A stretch of DNA of 64,000 bases from Pseudomonadota bacterium (GCA_020161575.1 JAIUNR010000003.1:362588-426587), one strand, 5' to 3'; positions 35,300 through 44,716 are shown, numbered from the stretch's first letter. Numbers and translations: made by a program. Notes: generated by a model not told the origin, from the sequence alone.

Positions 35300-36694
35300 C
35301 TATACAGCCGGCAGAACCAGTCGCGCGCGAAGCCCGCCCAAAGGCGCCTCGTCGAGCACGAAAGTGCCGCCATAGAGCTGGGCGAGTTCGACCACGATCG
35401 ACAATCCGAGGCCGGAACCCGGCTTGGTCTCATCCAGCCGGCGTCCGCGCTTGGTCGCCTCCATGCGCGCCTCTGCCGAAAGGCCCGGCCCGTCGTCATC
35501 GACAGCGATGCCGATCATCGGGCTCGCCGACGGCACGGCTTCAACGCGGATGATTATGCGCTCACGCGCCCATTTTCCGGCATTGTCGAGGAGATTTCCG
35601 ATCATCTCCTCCAGATCCTGCTTTTCGCCTCGAAAGCGCAGAGGCGTGTCGATCTCAGCTGAAAACCACAGGTTTCGCGCGTGATAGATCTTCTCGAACG
35701 CACGGATGAACGAGGCGATAACGGGTTCCACCTCGGTGGAATGGCCGATTGTCGCCGCGCGCGCCGCCGCGCGCGCGCGATCAAGGTAATATTGCACCTG
35801 ATCGCGCATGATGGCGGATTGCTCGCGTACCTTGGCTGCGGGCACTGCCATATCCTCGCTGGCTTCGTTGATCAGCACGGAGAGCGGTGTCTTGAGCGCG
35901 TGGGCGAGGTTGCCAACCTGCGCCCTTGCCCGCTCGACAATCTCGCGATTGGCGTCAAGCATCTGGTTGAGCTCGGCGGCGAGCGGTGCAACTTCGACAG
36001 GGAAAACGCCTTCCACGTGATCGCTCTTGCCAGCGCGCACATCCGTCAGAGCCCGGCTCAGCCGCTGCAAGGGCTGGAGACCATAGCCAACCTGGAAAAA
36101 CGCTGAAATCGCCAAAGCCGCAGCCAGCAATCCGAGGACGATGATGAGAGTGAGGTCGAACCGCGCCGCCTCGTCGGCGATACTCTCGGAGTTTCCTCCA
36201 ACAGAAATGACAAAGCGATTCTGGCCGCCAAGATCGATCTCCTGCTCGACGATGCGCAGCCGCTTGCCCTCCGGCCCCTTGCGATACCCGTCACGGAAAT
36301 CGCCGGCACTGAGCGCCCGCCCCTGCTCGACGAGCGAAGGCAGCTTGTTCGAGAACAAGGATCGCGAAGTGCGAAGAACGCCGGTTCCCCCGCTTTCGGT
36401 ATCGACGCGAAGGATCTGCCAATACCAGCCCGAAAGTGGAATCTGGAATTGCGGCTCCCCGAGATTGCCCGGTTCGAGGTTGGAGCCGTCGGTCAGCGCG
36501 GCGACATCCGCGACGAGCACCTTGAGGTAAAGCTTGAGCCGTTCGTCGAAAGCCGCCTCCACGGAACGGCGGTTGATGGTCGAGAGAATTGTCCCGGCCG
36601 TGACCAGCACCAGCACGGAGAGCAGAATCGCCGTAAGGAAAAGGCGCCCCGCGAGCGAGTTCGGCGTCAACCGCGCGATCGGCAGGAAACGCAT
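35300..36694 (-). CDS. Two-component sensor histidine kinase (PhoQ/FeuQ-like)
   Basis: 464 residues: TM1 near 18-40 (LFLTAILLSVLVLVTAGTIL), a periplasmic sensor of about 140 residues, TM2 near 180-202, HAMP, HisKA with His in GNLAHALKTPLSVLINE, and a HATPase with N-box EEMIGNLLDNAGKWA and glycine boxes DDDGPGLSAEA and GSGLGLSIVVELAQLYGG. The LAHALKTPL form of the H-box is typical of PhoQ and rhizobial FeuQ. It starts just after the regulator gene and is transcribed toward ccmI. Assignment to FeuQ is inference from domain type and position. Confidence 0.9.
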   Translation of the reverse strand: MRFLPIARLTPNSLAGRLFLTAILLSVLVLVTAGTILSTINRRSVEAAFDERLKLYLKVLVADVAALTDGSNLEPGNLGEPQFQIPLSGWYWQILRVDTESGGTGVLRTSRSLFSNKLPSLVEQGRALSAGDFRDGYRKGPEGKRLRIVEQEIDLGGQNRFVISVGGNSESIADEAARFDLTLIIVLGLLAAALAISAFFQVGYGLQPLQRLSRALTDVRAGKSDHVEGVFPVEVAPLAAELNQMLDANREIVERARAQVGNLAHALKTPLSVLINEASEDMAVPAAKVREQSAIMRDQVQYYLDRARAAARAATIGHSTEVEPVIASFIRAFEKIYHARNLWFSAEIDTPLRFRGEKQDLEEMIGNLLDNAGKWARERIIIRVEAVPSASPMIGIAVDDDGPGLSAEARMEATKRGRRLDETKPGSGLGLSIVVELAQLYGGTFVLDEAPLGGLRARLVLPAV

Positions 36695-36699
36695 CGGCT

Positions 36700-37377
36700 T
36701 CAGCGCTTCTGGGGGGGCTCGGGCGGCGCGGCGATATAGCCCAGGCCGCGCACGGTCTGGATGATCTCCACCCCCAGCTTCTTGCGCAACCGACCGACGA
36801 AAACCTCGATCGTATTGGAATCACGGTCGAAATCCTGATCATAGAGATGCTCGACCAGTTCGGTGCGCGAGACCACGCGCCCCTGATGATGCATGAGATA
36901 GGCAAGCAAACGGTATTCATGACTGGTCAGCCGCACCGCGCTTCCATCCACGACGACGCGGCTAGACCGTGTATCGAGCAACACGGGCCCGCAGGTCAGT
37001 TCGCTCGTCGCATGGCCGGCCGCGCGGCGAAGAAGAGCCCGCAGGCGCGCCAGCACCTCCTCCATATGGAAAGGCTTGGTGACGTAATCATCCGCGCCGG
37101 CATCGAAGCCTTGCACCTTCTCGCTCCAGCGGTCACGCGCCGTGAGGATCAGCACCGGCATACTGCGCCCCGCCCTGCGCCATTTCTCGAGAATGCGGAT
37201 TCCATCCATCCCCGGCAGGCCCATATCGAGGATCACCCCGTCATAAGGCTCCGTGTCGCCCAGGAAATGCCCCTCCTCGCCGTCGAGTGCCTTGTCGACG
37301 GCATAGCCGGCATCCTCAAGAGCGGAAACGAGCTGGCGGTTGAGATCGCGATCATCCTCGACGACGAGCAGGCGCAT
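36700..37377 (-). CDS. OmpR-family response regulator (PhoP/FeuP-like)
   Basis: 225 residues: receiver with VVEDDRDLN, phosphoacceptor in DGVILDMGLPGMDG and Lys in DDYVTKPFHM, then a winged-helix output domain (LTSHEYRLLAYLMHHQG, SNTIEVFVGRLRKKLG). It forms an operon with the following kinase (6 bases from stop to start). It lies 115 bases downstream of the GTA endolysin gene on the same strand, with no clear terminator between, so read-through from the GTA operon is conceivable. Confidence 0.93.
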   Translation of the reverse strand: MRLLVVEDDRDLNRQLVSALEDAGYAVDKALDGEEGHFLGDTEPYDGVILDMGLPGMDGIRILEKWRRAGRSMPVLILTARDRWSEKVQGFDAGADDYVTKPFHMEEVLARLRALLRRAAGHATSELTCGPVLLDTRSSRVVVDGSAVRLTSHEYRLLAYLMHHQGRVVSRTELVEHLYDQDFDRDSNTIEVFVGRLRKKLGVEIIQTVRGLGYIAAPPEPPQKR

Positions 37378-37491
37378 GAAGAACTCCGGTGCAGAACCCG
37401 GTCATGGACAGATCCGCCGGGCGCGTCGACATATACCAGCTTCTTCGCGCCGCGACAGGCTTGCGCGGAGCGCGCGCCATTTTCCTATGGA

Positions 37492-37701
37492 TCAAACCAG
37501 CCTGCGGGTCGCGAAGACACGAAACACGCTTGATGCAACGAAGCTGATACCCGCCACGATCTGGAAAATCGCTTCTGTCAAAGCACTCTTGTCCAGCATC
37601 TGCGTATCGAAACCAAACCATGACAGGGCAAGCGCAACCATCCCGATCGCATTGGCCCAGAGAGTACGGCTGGCGAGGAAGGTCTTGGCTGCTTCGAACA
37701 T
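37492..37701 (-). CDS. Putative internally initiated holin-like protein (69 aa)
   Basis: In-frame ATG at codon 183 of the endolysin gene, preceded by AAGGAG (37708-37713) with a six-base spacer, an ideal ribosome binding site. The product would be MFEAAKTFLASRT plus two membrane helices and a basic tail, the size and layout of a small holin. Seen: the ribosome site, the ATG and the helices. Inferred: that translation starts here and that the product forms membrane lesions letting endolysin out. Confidence 0.5.
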   Translation of the reverse strand: MFEAAKTFLASRTLWANAIGMVALALSWFGFDTQMLDKSALTEAIFQIVAGISFVASSVFRVFATRRLV

Positions 37702-38247
37702 GACTTTCTCCTTATGTTTGGGTTGTGCGTTCTCTTCGACAAGGCGGATGGCGGCTTTCTCGGTCGCGACGATGCGCCGGCGCCAACCGCGACCGAAGGT
37801 CGGAAAGGTCGCAAGCCCTTCGAGAAAGGCGAGTCTTGCGCCGGAAACCCGTCGAATTAGCTGCTTGGGTGACGATTCACGGATCGCCGTGAGCGTCGTC
37901 GGTCCGATCCGCCCGTCACACGCGAGGCCTAGAACCTGCTGCACGAGCATGCCCGCGCGTTTGGGACCCGAATTCACCGCCAGATCGAACAGCGCCAGAT
38001 CCACCCCCGAGGGCAGGTCATCACCCCGGATCGCATCCCAGTACCGCTGGCGGTAGATGAGGGCGACCTCCTCGGGGCGGATCGCGCGAAGCTCTGCCTT
38101 CGTTACCGGCCTTCCCAGCCAGTCGGCATAGGTCACCAGCGTGATCCCGCGCATGGTCGCGCCGCCGGGATCGGAAGGGTGATCGGCATAACCGCCTTCA
38201 TGTGAAAGGACCACGTGCAGCGCGGTCTCGAAACTGGCCTTCGCCAT
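37492..38247 (-). CDS. GH108 endolysin fused to a C-terminal holin-like membrane module
   Basis: 251 residues. Residues 1-175 are a GH108 lysozyme-like muramidase. The catalytic Glu17 is in VVLSHEGGYADHPSDPGG, followed by TMRGIT, DLALFDLAVNSGPKRA and a peptidoglycan-binding-like region (ACDGRIGPTTLTAI). Residues 183-251 are a separate module, a short amphipathic segment (FEAAKTFLASRT) plus two hydrophobic helices (ANAIGMVALALSWFGF and AIFQIVAGISFVASSVF) and a basic end, resembling small stand-alone holin-type proteins. AAAGGAAAG precedes the ATG. It starts 15 bases after the megatron stop, so it belongs to the GTA operon. It would release particles by cell lysis. The fusion is unusual; a sequencing error removing a stop cannot be excluded. 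Confidence 0.85.
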   Translation of the reverse strand: MAKASFETALHVVLSHEGGYADHPSDPGGATMRGITLVTYADWLGRPVTKAELRAIRPEEVALIYRQRYWDAIRGDDLPSGVDLALFDLAVNSGPKRAGMLVQQVLGLACDGRIGPTTLTAIRESSPKQLIRRVSGARLAFLEGLATFPTFGRGWRRRIVATEKAAIRLVEENAQPKHKEKVMFEAAKTFLASRTLWANAIGMVALALSWFGFDTQMLDKSALTEAIFQIVAGISFVASSVFRVFATRRLV

Positions 38248-38262
38248 GAGCTTTCCTTTCCC

Positions 38263-41200
38263 TCAGAGGACGGGAATGACGGTTTCGAGCGCATGGCCGG
38301 GGCCGACCTGTGCACTGACCTGTCGTATGCGAACCGAAAGGCTGGACTGAGCCCCCCCGAAATCGGCAATTTCCCAAGCGGAGGGATAAAGGAAGCGAGG
38401 CTCCCCAAGCGTCAGGCTTCGCTTGACATTGGTGCCGGCGAGAATTTCGAGGCGGTATTCCTCCCGCTCCTCGCCAAGCGGGACCTCGAAGAGATCCCAT
38501 GAATCACCGCCGTTTCTCGCGCGGCGGATGAACTCGATCGCGACGTCTCCGCCCTGTCGGCGCGCGCGCGGATGAACGGGGGCCAGCGGCTTGAGCGCAA
38601 GACCCGAAGGGCTCGCGGCAAGGCTCACGCCGACGGGGTCGCCGATTGGACGCCCCGCCGGCAGAATGAGGTAAGTTTCCGCCCGCCCGATCGTTTCGAA
38701 CCCCCCTTCCAGCGGCGCGATGGCTTCATCGAGCACAACGACCTCCGCCCCGGCGGCGAGAGAACGCGCGGCGGCGCTCTCCGAACCGCTGGTCCCACGC
38801 AGCAAGCCCTGAAGACGGTATTGCCGATCCCCGATCAAGGTAGCGGAACGGAACAGCACCAACTCGCTCACGCCGCTAGCGTCGATCAGCGCGACCGCGT
38901 TGCCGCCAGCTAGTACCGAGGTTTCATCAAGGCTCGTCAGTGCCCTGCCCTCGATCCTGACATCGAGGCGCGCGTGATGATCCCAGCGCCAAAGCGCCCC
39001 CGGCGGAAGCGGCGAGAGAGTCACGCCAATCCCTGCCGACGCATCGGCCGACGCGACCAGCCGGGCATTCGCGTTCTCGATCGCGGAAACCGAATAGGGA
39101 CCGCGCCAGGGATCGGCGCGAATCGCGGCGTGGAGCAGCCCATCGCCGCGCTCGACAGGCAATTCCAACAGGCGCGCATAGGCGGCGCCGGGCAAGGCCG
39201 GCAGCGCAGCCGGCGCCGGCGGCCCTTCGGAAACCGGCACCGCATCGGCCACGAGCGGTTCGAAAGCGACACCTTCGCAATCGCGGAATATTCCATCTGT
39301 GATGCGCGTGAGGCGCACCATGCGTGCCCCGGAGCGGGTCGGAAGCTGCACGACATCGCCCGGCTCAAGCGCCCGGCGCGCTGGTCTCAGCCGGAAGGAG
39401 AAGCGCTCCCGTCCGGCCCAGATTTCCTGAAGCCGCGTCTCGGCAAGACGCCGGGCAAGCCCCATCGGCATATGCAGCGGAATGTCAAGGATCTGCTCGC
39501 GCCGGGTTTGCGTTCCGCGCGTCTCCGCGACAAGCGCGCGTTTCTGGAATTCCGCGTCGGAATCGACGAAATTGATCCCGAATGCGCGTGGAAGCTCGCT
39601 TTCCTGATACCGGGTCACGCTGATCAGCGTGCCGTCGCGCGCGGGCACGAGATCGTCTTCGCTCAGCACCACGGGCGCCGCGGCGGGAAGGGCGAAAAAC
39701 GCGACCCCGTCGCCATCGGGCCGCGCGCCGAGCGAAAAAAGCCGCGCCACAGGTTCGATCGCGGCGCGGGCGCTCATGGGCCGATCGATCACGTAGCCAT
39801 CGACCATCTCGTCGAGCGCGAGGCAGGCGGGCGACGCCAGCCCGAAATCCGCGTGGAGGCATGGCAGAAGGCCGTCCAGCGGCGCGCCTTCCAACCGCCC
39901 GTTGAGCCAATGGCCGCGAAACCAGTTCTCGCCATCGCTCCACAGCTCGCCCAGACGGGGAAAAGCCGGAAACGGCCGCGCATCCCATGCCCAGGGCGCG
40001 ATGAACCCCGCATCGACCATCCGGCCCGCGTAATGGGGCGAAAGCGGGTTATCCGGCCCGGAAAAAGCGGCATCCGCCGGATCGAAGCGGCCGATCACCG
40101 CTTCCAGCACCCGACGCTGGATCAGATCGTTGCGCGCGCCGGTGGAGAAATGCGGCAGCGCGTTTTCGATCGATTTCGGATCGGGAAAGACATTCGGCTG
40201 GTTGCCACCCTTATCCACCGCGGGGCAGCCGATTTCGGTGAGGTAGATCGGCTTGCGCATGGGGAGATAGGCCGTGGGCCCCGCCAGCTCCACCCCGCCC
40301 ACCCGCTCGACATGCGGGTTGCGCCACCAGTTCAGGATATCCTTCTGGCGAAACACCCAGGGCTTTCCGGCGACACCGTCGGTGATCGCTACCCGGTTCT
40401 GCGCTTCGCGCGCCGCCGGACCGGGATAGTACCAGTCATGCCCCTCGCCCGCGCCAAGGCGCGCGCGCAGGAAGGCGGGATCGGCGGGGCCATGCGCTTC
40501 GGCGGCATCGAGATGGTCCCGCCCCGCACGCCAATCCGTCAGGGGCGGATAGAAATCGATGCCGATCGCACCGATCTCGCCATGCGCCCAGAGCGGATCG
40601 AGCGGAAAACGGACCTCATTGCCGCTCTGGCGCACATGCGCGCCGTATTCGGTCCAATCCGCAGCATAGGTGATGATCGTGGCGGGCCCGAGAATGGCGC
40701 GCAATTCCGCGAGCAGCGCCGCCATCGCGCCGACGAAGGGAAAATTCCCGCCCCCCGCATAGGCATGCGTGAGCCCGATCAGCTCCGAGGCGATGATGAA
40801 GGTGTCGACCCCGCCCGCCGCCTGCGCAATCATCGCGTGATGCAGCACCATCCGGCGGAACGACCATTCCGCCGGGCCCGAATACAAGATGGTATCGCCG
40901 GTGCGTGCGAAATGGCCCGCATTTGCGGTGCCGACGAAAGCGGCGATCTGCGCCGCGATTGCGGGCGTTCCATCCGGGCTGCCCGGTTGCCCCGGTGCGG
41001 GACTCGGCGTGATCCGCCCGCGCCAGGGGAAGGCTGGCTGCCCTGCCGCCCCGCTCCACGGATCGGGCAAGGCATTGCCCGGCGCGATATCCATCAGCAC
41101 GAAGGGATGAAGCGCGACTTTCAACCCGCGCGCCTTGAGATCGCGCAGGGCGTCGATCAGGCTCTGATCAGAAGGCGAGCCGCCGAAATTCGGGCGATCC

Positions 41201-42168
41201 GCCGTGCGGCTGACCTCCTGGGCGCTCGCGCGCGTCAACCCCGCGACGGACCATTGCCCGCCCGCGGTGACCTTGCCGAGTTTCTCGACCTTGGGCCGCA
41301 ATGTGCATTGACCCGCGCGCAGATCGTCGCCGAACCACGCGCTGATCAAGGTCGCCCGTTCGAGATTGGGGGCGAGCGCGACGAGCTGCTCGATCGAGGC
41401 TTCCCAATCGGTCGCATGGGTCCATTGGGCGCGATTGATCGGCTGCGAACCGCCGAGCCCGAAAGTCTCGCGCGTCTCCACCCCGGAATAGCCGAATTCG
41501 GTAGAACCGGGGATGATGTTGATGGCGCGCAACTTCTCCGGCAAGCCCGGCATCGCGCGCACCACCTCGAAGGAGAGCTGCGGCAAGCGATTGCCGTACT
41601 TTTCGAGCGGAAGACGCTCGAAAACGACATAAGCCAACCCGCGGAAAGCCGGAACATCGGCTGTACCCTGCTTGGCGATGATCAACGGATCTGCCGGCTG
41701 GTTCTCGCTTCCGTCATGGAAGCGCATCGTGACATTCGCAAGGTCGAGTTCCTCGCCATCCGCCCAGATCCGGCGGATGAAACTCACGGGCCCTTCGCAA
41801 AGCCCGATCGCGGCATTGGCGAAATAGCTGTAGCGCGCCACCTTCTGCTTCGGCTGCGCGCCACCCTTGCCGCCCCCGCCGCCGGTGCGCTCGATATGGC
41901 GTTCCTCCTCGAACTCCGTCGCCCAGATCACCTGCCCGCCGAGCCGGACCCGCCCGTAGATCCGCGGGATCGGTTGCCCCTCGCTGGCGGAGATCCCCGC
42001 GAAAGCCGAAAGGCGCGGCCCTTCGGCGATGCGTCCGCCGCCGAACAGCGCGCGATCCACCATGGCGCCGGCAATTCCGCCGACAGCGCTGCCGATCGCG
42101 GCCCCGAACGGCCCGCCCAGGAAGGAACCGAAGGCCGTTCCGGCCATCTGAAGCGCAATCGTCGCCAT
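38263..42168 (-). CDS. GTA baseplate megatron protein (gp15), TIM-barrel domain
   Basis: 1301-residue multidomain tail-tip protein. The N-terminus has a glycine-rich hydrophobic stretch (GSFLGGPFGAAIGSAVGGIAG) and a hub part (QPIPRIYGRVRLGGQVIWATEF). The middle holds the GTA TIM-barrel glycoside-hydrolase-like domain (IIASELIGLTHAYAGG, YAADWTEYG, IGIDFYPPLTDWR). The C-terminal third is tail-fibre-like and beta-rich. It contacts and probably penetrates the recipient envelope. The ATG at 42168 shares a base with the preceding stop (TGATG); a TTG one codon earlier is less likely. Confidence 0.93.
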   Translation of the reverse strand: MATIALQMAGTAFGSFLGGPFGAAIGSAVGGIAGAMVDRALFGGGRIAEGPRLSAFAGISASEGQPIPRIYGRVRLGGQVIWATEFEEERHIERTGGGGGKGGAQPKQKVARYSYFANAAIGLCEGPVSFIRRIWADGEELDLANVTMRFHDGSENQPADPLIIAKQGTADVPAFRGLAYVVFERLPLEKYGNRLPQLSFEVVRAMPGLPEKLRAINIIPGSTEFGYSGVETRETFGLGGSQPINRAQWTHATDWEASIEQLVALAPNLERATLISAWFGDDLRAGQCTLRPKVEKLGKVTAGGQWSVAGLTRASAQEVSRTADRPNFGGSPSDQSLIDALRDLKARGLKVALHPFVLMDIAPGNALPDPWSGAAGQPAFPWRGRITPSPAPGQPGSPDGTPAIAAQIAAFVGTANAGHFARTGDTILYSGPAEWSFRRMVLHHAMIAQAAGGVDTFIIASELIGLTHAYAGGGNFPFVGAMAALLAELRAILGPATIITYAADWTEYGAHVRQSGNEVRFPLDPLWAHGEIGAIGIDFYPPLTDWRAGRDHLDAAEAHGPADPAFLRARLGAGEGHDWYYPGPAAREAQNRVAITDGVAGKPWVFRQKDILNWWRNPHVERVGGVELAGPTAYLPMRKPIYLTEIGCPAVDKGGNQPNVFPDPKSIENALPHFSTGARNDLIQRRVLEAVIGRFDPADAAFSGPDNPLSPHYAGRMVDAGFIAPWAWDARPFPAFPRLGELWSDGENWFRGHWLNGRLEGAPLDGLLPCLHADFGLASPACLALDEMVDGYVIDRPMSARAAIEPVARLFSLGARPDGDGVAFFALPAAAPVVLSEDDLVPARDGTLISVTRYQESELPRAFGINFVDSDAEFQKRALVAETRGTQTRREQILDIPLHMPMGLARRLAETRLQEIWAGRERFSFRLRPARRALEPGDVVQLPTRSGARMVRLTRITDGIFRDCEGVAFEPLVADAVPVSEGPPAPAALPALPGAAYARLLELPVERGDGLLHAAIRADPWRGPYSVSAIENANARLVASADASAGIGVTLSPLPPGALWRWDHHARLDVRIEGRALTSLDETSVLAGGNAVALIDASGVSELVLFRSATLIGDRQYRLQGLLRGTSGSESAAARSLAAGAEVVVLDEAIAPLEGGFETIGRAETYLILPAGRPIGDPVGVSLAASPSGLALKPLAPVHPRARRQGGDVAIEFIRRARNGGDSWDLFEVPLGEEREEYRLEILAGTNVKRSLTLGEPRFLYPSAWEIADFGGAQSSLSVRIRQVSAQVGPGHALETVIPVL

Positions 42169-42629
42169 CAATCCACCAGATCAGGAAAATCGAAAATGCC
42201 GGCCAGCCGGCGCCGCCAGGCGGAGATCAGGGGCACTTCGGCCACCGTCGCGCCCTCATGGGCATGGATGAACGTGCCTTCCCCGGTCGCGATGCCGCAA
42301 TGTTTCACCACTGCCCGCGCCTGCCAGCGGAAGAAGAGCACGGAACCGGGGAGAATCTCTCCGGTCTGTCGTGCCACGAGATGGCGCACCGCCGCCGCCA
42401 GGAAGGGATCGCCTTCGGCGAACTCCGCCCAATGGGATGAGTAAGGCCCCGGCCTTTCCGGCTCAGCTCCGATCGTCTCGCGCCACACGCCGCGCAGCAG
42501 GCCAAGGCAATCGCAACCGATCCCCTTCAGACTCGCCTGATGGGCATAGGGCGTGCCGAGCCAGCCGCGCGCAGCCGCGACGATGATTGCCCGGCTTCTT
42601 TCCGGCCATTTTTCTCGATCCGCGCTCAT
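42168..42629 (-). CDS. GTA NlpC/P60-family peptidase (gp14)
   Basis: 153-residue cell-wall peptidase of the tail tip. The catalytic Cys is in GIGCDCLGLLRGVW and the His in VVKHCGIATGEG, with a further His in FIHAHEG. It probably cuts recipient peptidoglycan cross-links during DNA delivery. The ATG at 42629 overlaps the gp13 stop (ATGA); the longer frame upstream lies within gp13 and is rejected. Confidence 0.9.
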   Translation of the reverse strand: MSADREKWPERSRAIIVAAARGWLGTPYAHQASLKGIGCDCLGLLRGVWRETIGAEPERPGPYSSHWAEFAEGDPFLAAAVRHLVARQTGEILPGSVLFFRWQARAVVKHCGIATGEGTFIHAHEGATVAEVPLISAWRRRLAGIFDFPDLVD

Positions 42630-43519
42630 GCCCCCTCTCCCTTCACGAGCGGACGCCCGCGATGGCTGCCTTCGCCGGGGCGGGCGTAAGCAAGAACCTG
42701 CTCGGGCGTGGGGATGAAGGGGAAGCCACGAAAATTCGGCGCGTTGGCATAGCGATCCCGGCAGGTCGAGAAACGCTTGTCGCATCCTGCCGTCGCCCAG
42801 AAGGCATCGCCGGGGAGGATCGGTCGGGCAAGCTGCCGCCAGAGCGTGATCTCGTCCGCGCGATGCGCCTTGATCGGCATCCTTACGCCCGCATTCGTGC
42901 CGGACGTGAAGCCGATCGTGCCGCGCGTGAACAAGCCTTCCGCCGCGCTGGCGAAAATACCGGCGGAAAGGCGAAGCAGGCCGTCGGTCGCGAGCACGGC
43001 GCCGTTGACGCGGAAGGGCGTCGCGGTGAGGTTCACCTTGCAGCGCGCATCGCCAAGCTCGGCGGAACAGGCAGAGCTGTAAAGCCGCCCCTGTTCCTGA
43101 TCGAGGGCGTGAAAGGCATCGCGCGTTTCCGCGATAAAACGACCGTCAATCCGGCGGATCTCGCCGAGATTCATGTAATCGAGCTGGAAATCGAGCGCGG
43201 GGTTCGACCAATCCACGAGATAGCTTCTCAGCTCTGCCCCGTCATAGAGCCCGTTCTCGATATCTTCGGGCAGGATGCGCGCGCTGGTCAGGGCACCGGA
43301 AATCTCGCCCCCGCCCGTCGCCAGATCCTGCGAGCTTTCATGCGCGCTGGCGGCAATTCCGCCAGTGGCTTCAAAAAGCAACGGGCCGATCCCGATATCC
43401 CTGTCATGATCGGTCAGTCCGAGCTGAAATCCGTCGCGGCGCGTCAGCAACCAGCAACGGCAGAGCGTGCTCGCACCGCTCTGGAGCGCGGCATCGAGCG
43501 TGGGCGGCAGGCTACGCAT
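42626..43519 (-). CDS. GTA hub protein, DUF2163/BR0599 family (gp13)
   Basis: 297 residues beginning MRSLPPTLDAALQSGASTLCRCW. Family marks are LGLTDHDRDI near residue 35 and the cysteine pairs in CSAELGDARCKVN and CDKRFSTCRDRY. Equivalent cysteines in RcGTA gp13 hold an iron-sulfur cluster in the tail hub, so the pattern here suggests the same. It starts 3 bases after gp12 and overlaps gp14. Confidence 0.9.
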   Translation of the reverse strand: MRSLPPTLDAALQSGASTLCRCWLLTRRDGFQLGLTDHDRDIGIGPLLFEATGGIAASAHESSQDLATGGGEISGALTSARILPEDIENGLYDGAELRSYLVDWSNPALDFQLDYMNLGEIRRIDGRFIAETRDAFHALDQEQGRLYSSACSAELGDARCKVNLTATPFRVNGAVLATDGLLRLSAGIFASAAEGLFTRGTIGFTSGTNAGVRMPIKAHRADEITLWRQLARPILPGDAFWATAGCDKRFSTCRDRYANAPNFRGFPFIPTPEQVLAYARPGEGSHRGRPLVKGEGA

Positions 43520-43522
43520 CGC

Positions 43523-44170
43523 CTAGCTCCTCAGTTCGATCAGCGGAATGGAAGGAATGCGCCCGGCCTCGAAGCCGGAAAGGTCGAATTCGAGATAATC
43601 GGTATCGAAGCGCACCGGCACATCGAACAGGAACCCCGCCGTCACCGCCGCGCCGGGAGCCGGAATATGGCCAGGCTGGAAGCTCACAATCCCATCGGTG
43701 TGATCAATCGTGAAATGCGTTCCAACATTCCTTTCGACCCCCGCCACCGCGACCCTGACCGATCCGGCGACCGGCTTGACGATCGGGCGATCATACGGCG
43801 CGAAAGCCCCGCCATAGCGCTTGATGAGGTTAAACTGCGCCCGGCTTCCGGTGCCATTCCCGATTGGCTGATCCAGCGCCCCCGGCACGGCATTGGCTGG
43901 CGCCGAACTCCAGTCGAGCCGGTCGCGGAAGCGGAAGCCATAGAGGCGACCGCGCCGTTCCTCGAAGAAACTCACGACCTCCGCGAGCTTCGCCATGGAG
44001 CGGACACCGTAACCGGCATCGAATTTGCGCCGCGAATGCATCCAGCGCGCATTGCGATCCTCAAGGCCGGTGGCACCGGCGACGATCTCTGTCAGCCGTT
44101 CCGGCCCGCCGCGCGCACCGAGCGCGATATCGAGCGGAAAGCGGATCTCGTGAAATCCCTGAATGGCCAT
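43523..44170 (-). CDS. GTA distal tail protein, DUF2460 family (gp12)
   Basis: 215-residue distal tail protein. It begins MAIQGFHEIRFPLDIALGARGG and contains FRFRDRLDWSS, FNLIKRYGG and PVRFDTDYLEF, all typical of DUF2460. It joins the tail tube to the baseplate hub. Confidence 0.92.
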   Translation of the reverse strand: MAIQGFHEIRFPLDIALGARGGPERLTEIVAGATGLEDRNARWMHSRRKFDAGYGVRSMAKLAEVVSFFEERRGRLYGFRFRDRLDWSSAPANAVPGALDQPIGNGTGSRAQFNLIKRYGGAFAPYDRPIVKPVAGSVRVAVAGVERNVGTHFTIDHTDGIVSFQPGHIPAPGAAVTAGFLFDVPVRFDTDYLEFDLSGFEAGRIPSIPLIELRS

Positions 44171-44197
44171 CTGGCCTCCCGATCCTGCGAATGAGGG

Positions 44198-44716
44198 TCA
44201 AAGTCCGCGCTGTCCGCGCCCCACGGCGCGCGCCAAAGCCGCGCTGACCTGCACTTCCGAACGGCGGAAGCTCTCGGCATCGGGCGAGGTGACGTTCATG
44301 GTGACGAAGGTTGCCGCCGGAGACATCGCGGCGGGCGATGCAAAGCCGGCCTGCGGCGCACCGGCGGAAGAAGCACCGAACAGGGTGGAAAGGGTGCCGA
44401 ACCCGCCCCCGCCGCCCGTTGCGCCGAACAGGGAGCCGCCCGCGCCGAAAAGGCCCGAGAACAGCGAACCGAACCCGCTTTCCAGCGGCTTGAAGGCCGC
44501 CCTCAGCGATAATTCGAGCAATTTCTGTCCCAATCCTTTCAGAACATCGTCAAAGCTCTTGCCCTGAACGATTCCGGCAGCCAGCGCCCTGGAAAGGCTG
44601 CGCCCGAATTGCTGGGTGGAGGCATCCAGCGCTTTCATGCTGTCCTCCAGCCCACCGGCAGCCAGAGCATCGTCGTCACCAGACTGGCCGCCCCGGCCCT
44701 GCATGCGCCCTGCCAT
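44198..44716 (-). CDS. GTA tail tape measure protein (gp11)
   Basis: 172 residues. An N-terminal helical part (SMKALDASTQQFGRSLSRALAA) is followed by a glycine/phenylalanine-rich hydrophobic centre (GSLFSGLFGAGGSLFGATGG) and a helical end. Tape measure length sets tail length, and this short form fits the stubby GTA tail. The ATG at 44716 overlaps the preceding chaperone stop as ATGA. Confidence 0.85.
   Translation of the reverse strand: MAGRMQGRGGQSGDDDALAAGGLEDSMKALDASTQQFGRSLSRALAAGIVQGKSFDDVLKGLGQKLLELSLRAAFKPLESGFGSLFSGLFGAGGSLFGATGGGGGFGTLSTLFGASSAGAPQAGFASPAAMSPAATFVTMNVTSPDAESFRRSEVQVSAALARAVGRGQRGL

Noticed and set aside
37379-37491. Possible terminator between the GTA endolysin and the regulator gene
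   Set aside because: Only a weak GC-rich stem (GCGCGCGC-type) without a T run.
38974-42444. Plus-strand 1156-codon open frame opposite the megatron gene
   Set aside because: A shadow of a high-GC gene: arginine/glutamate/proline-rich, with no domain, no ribosome site, and lying fully antisense to a well-supported GTA gene.
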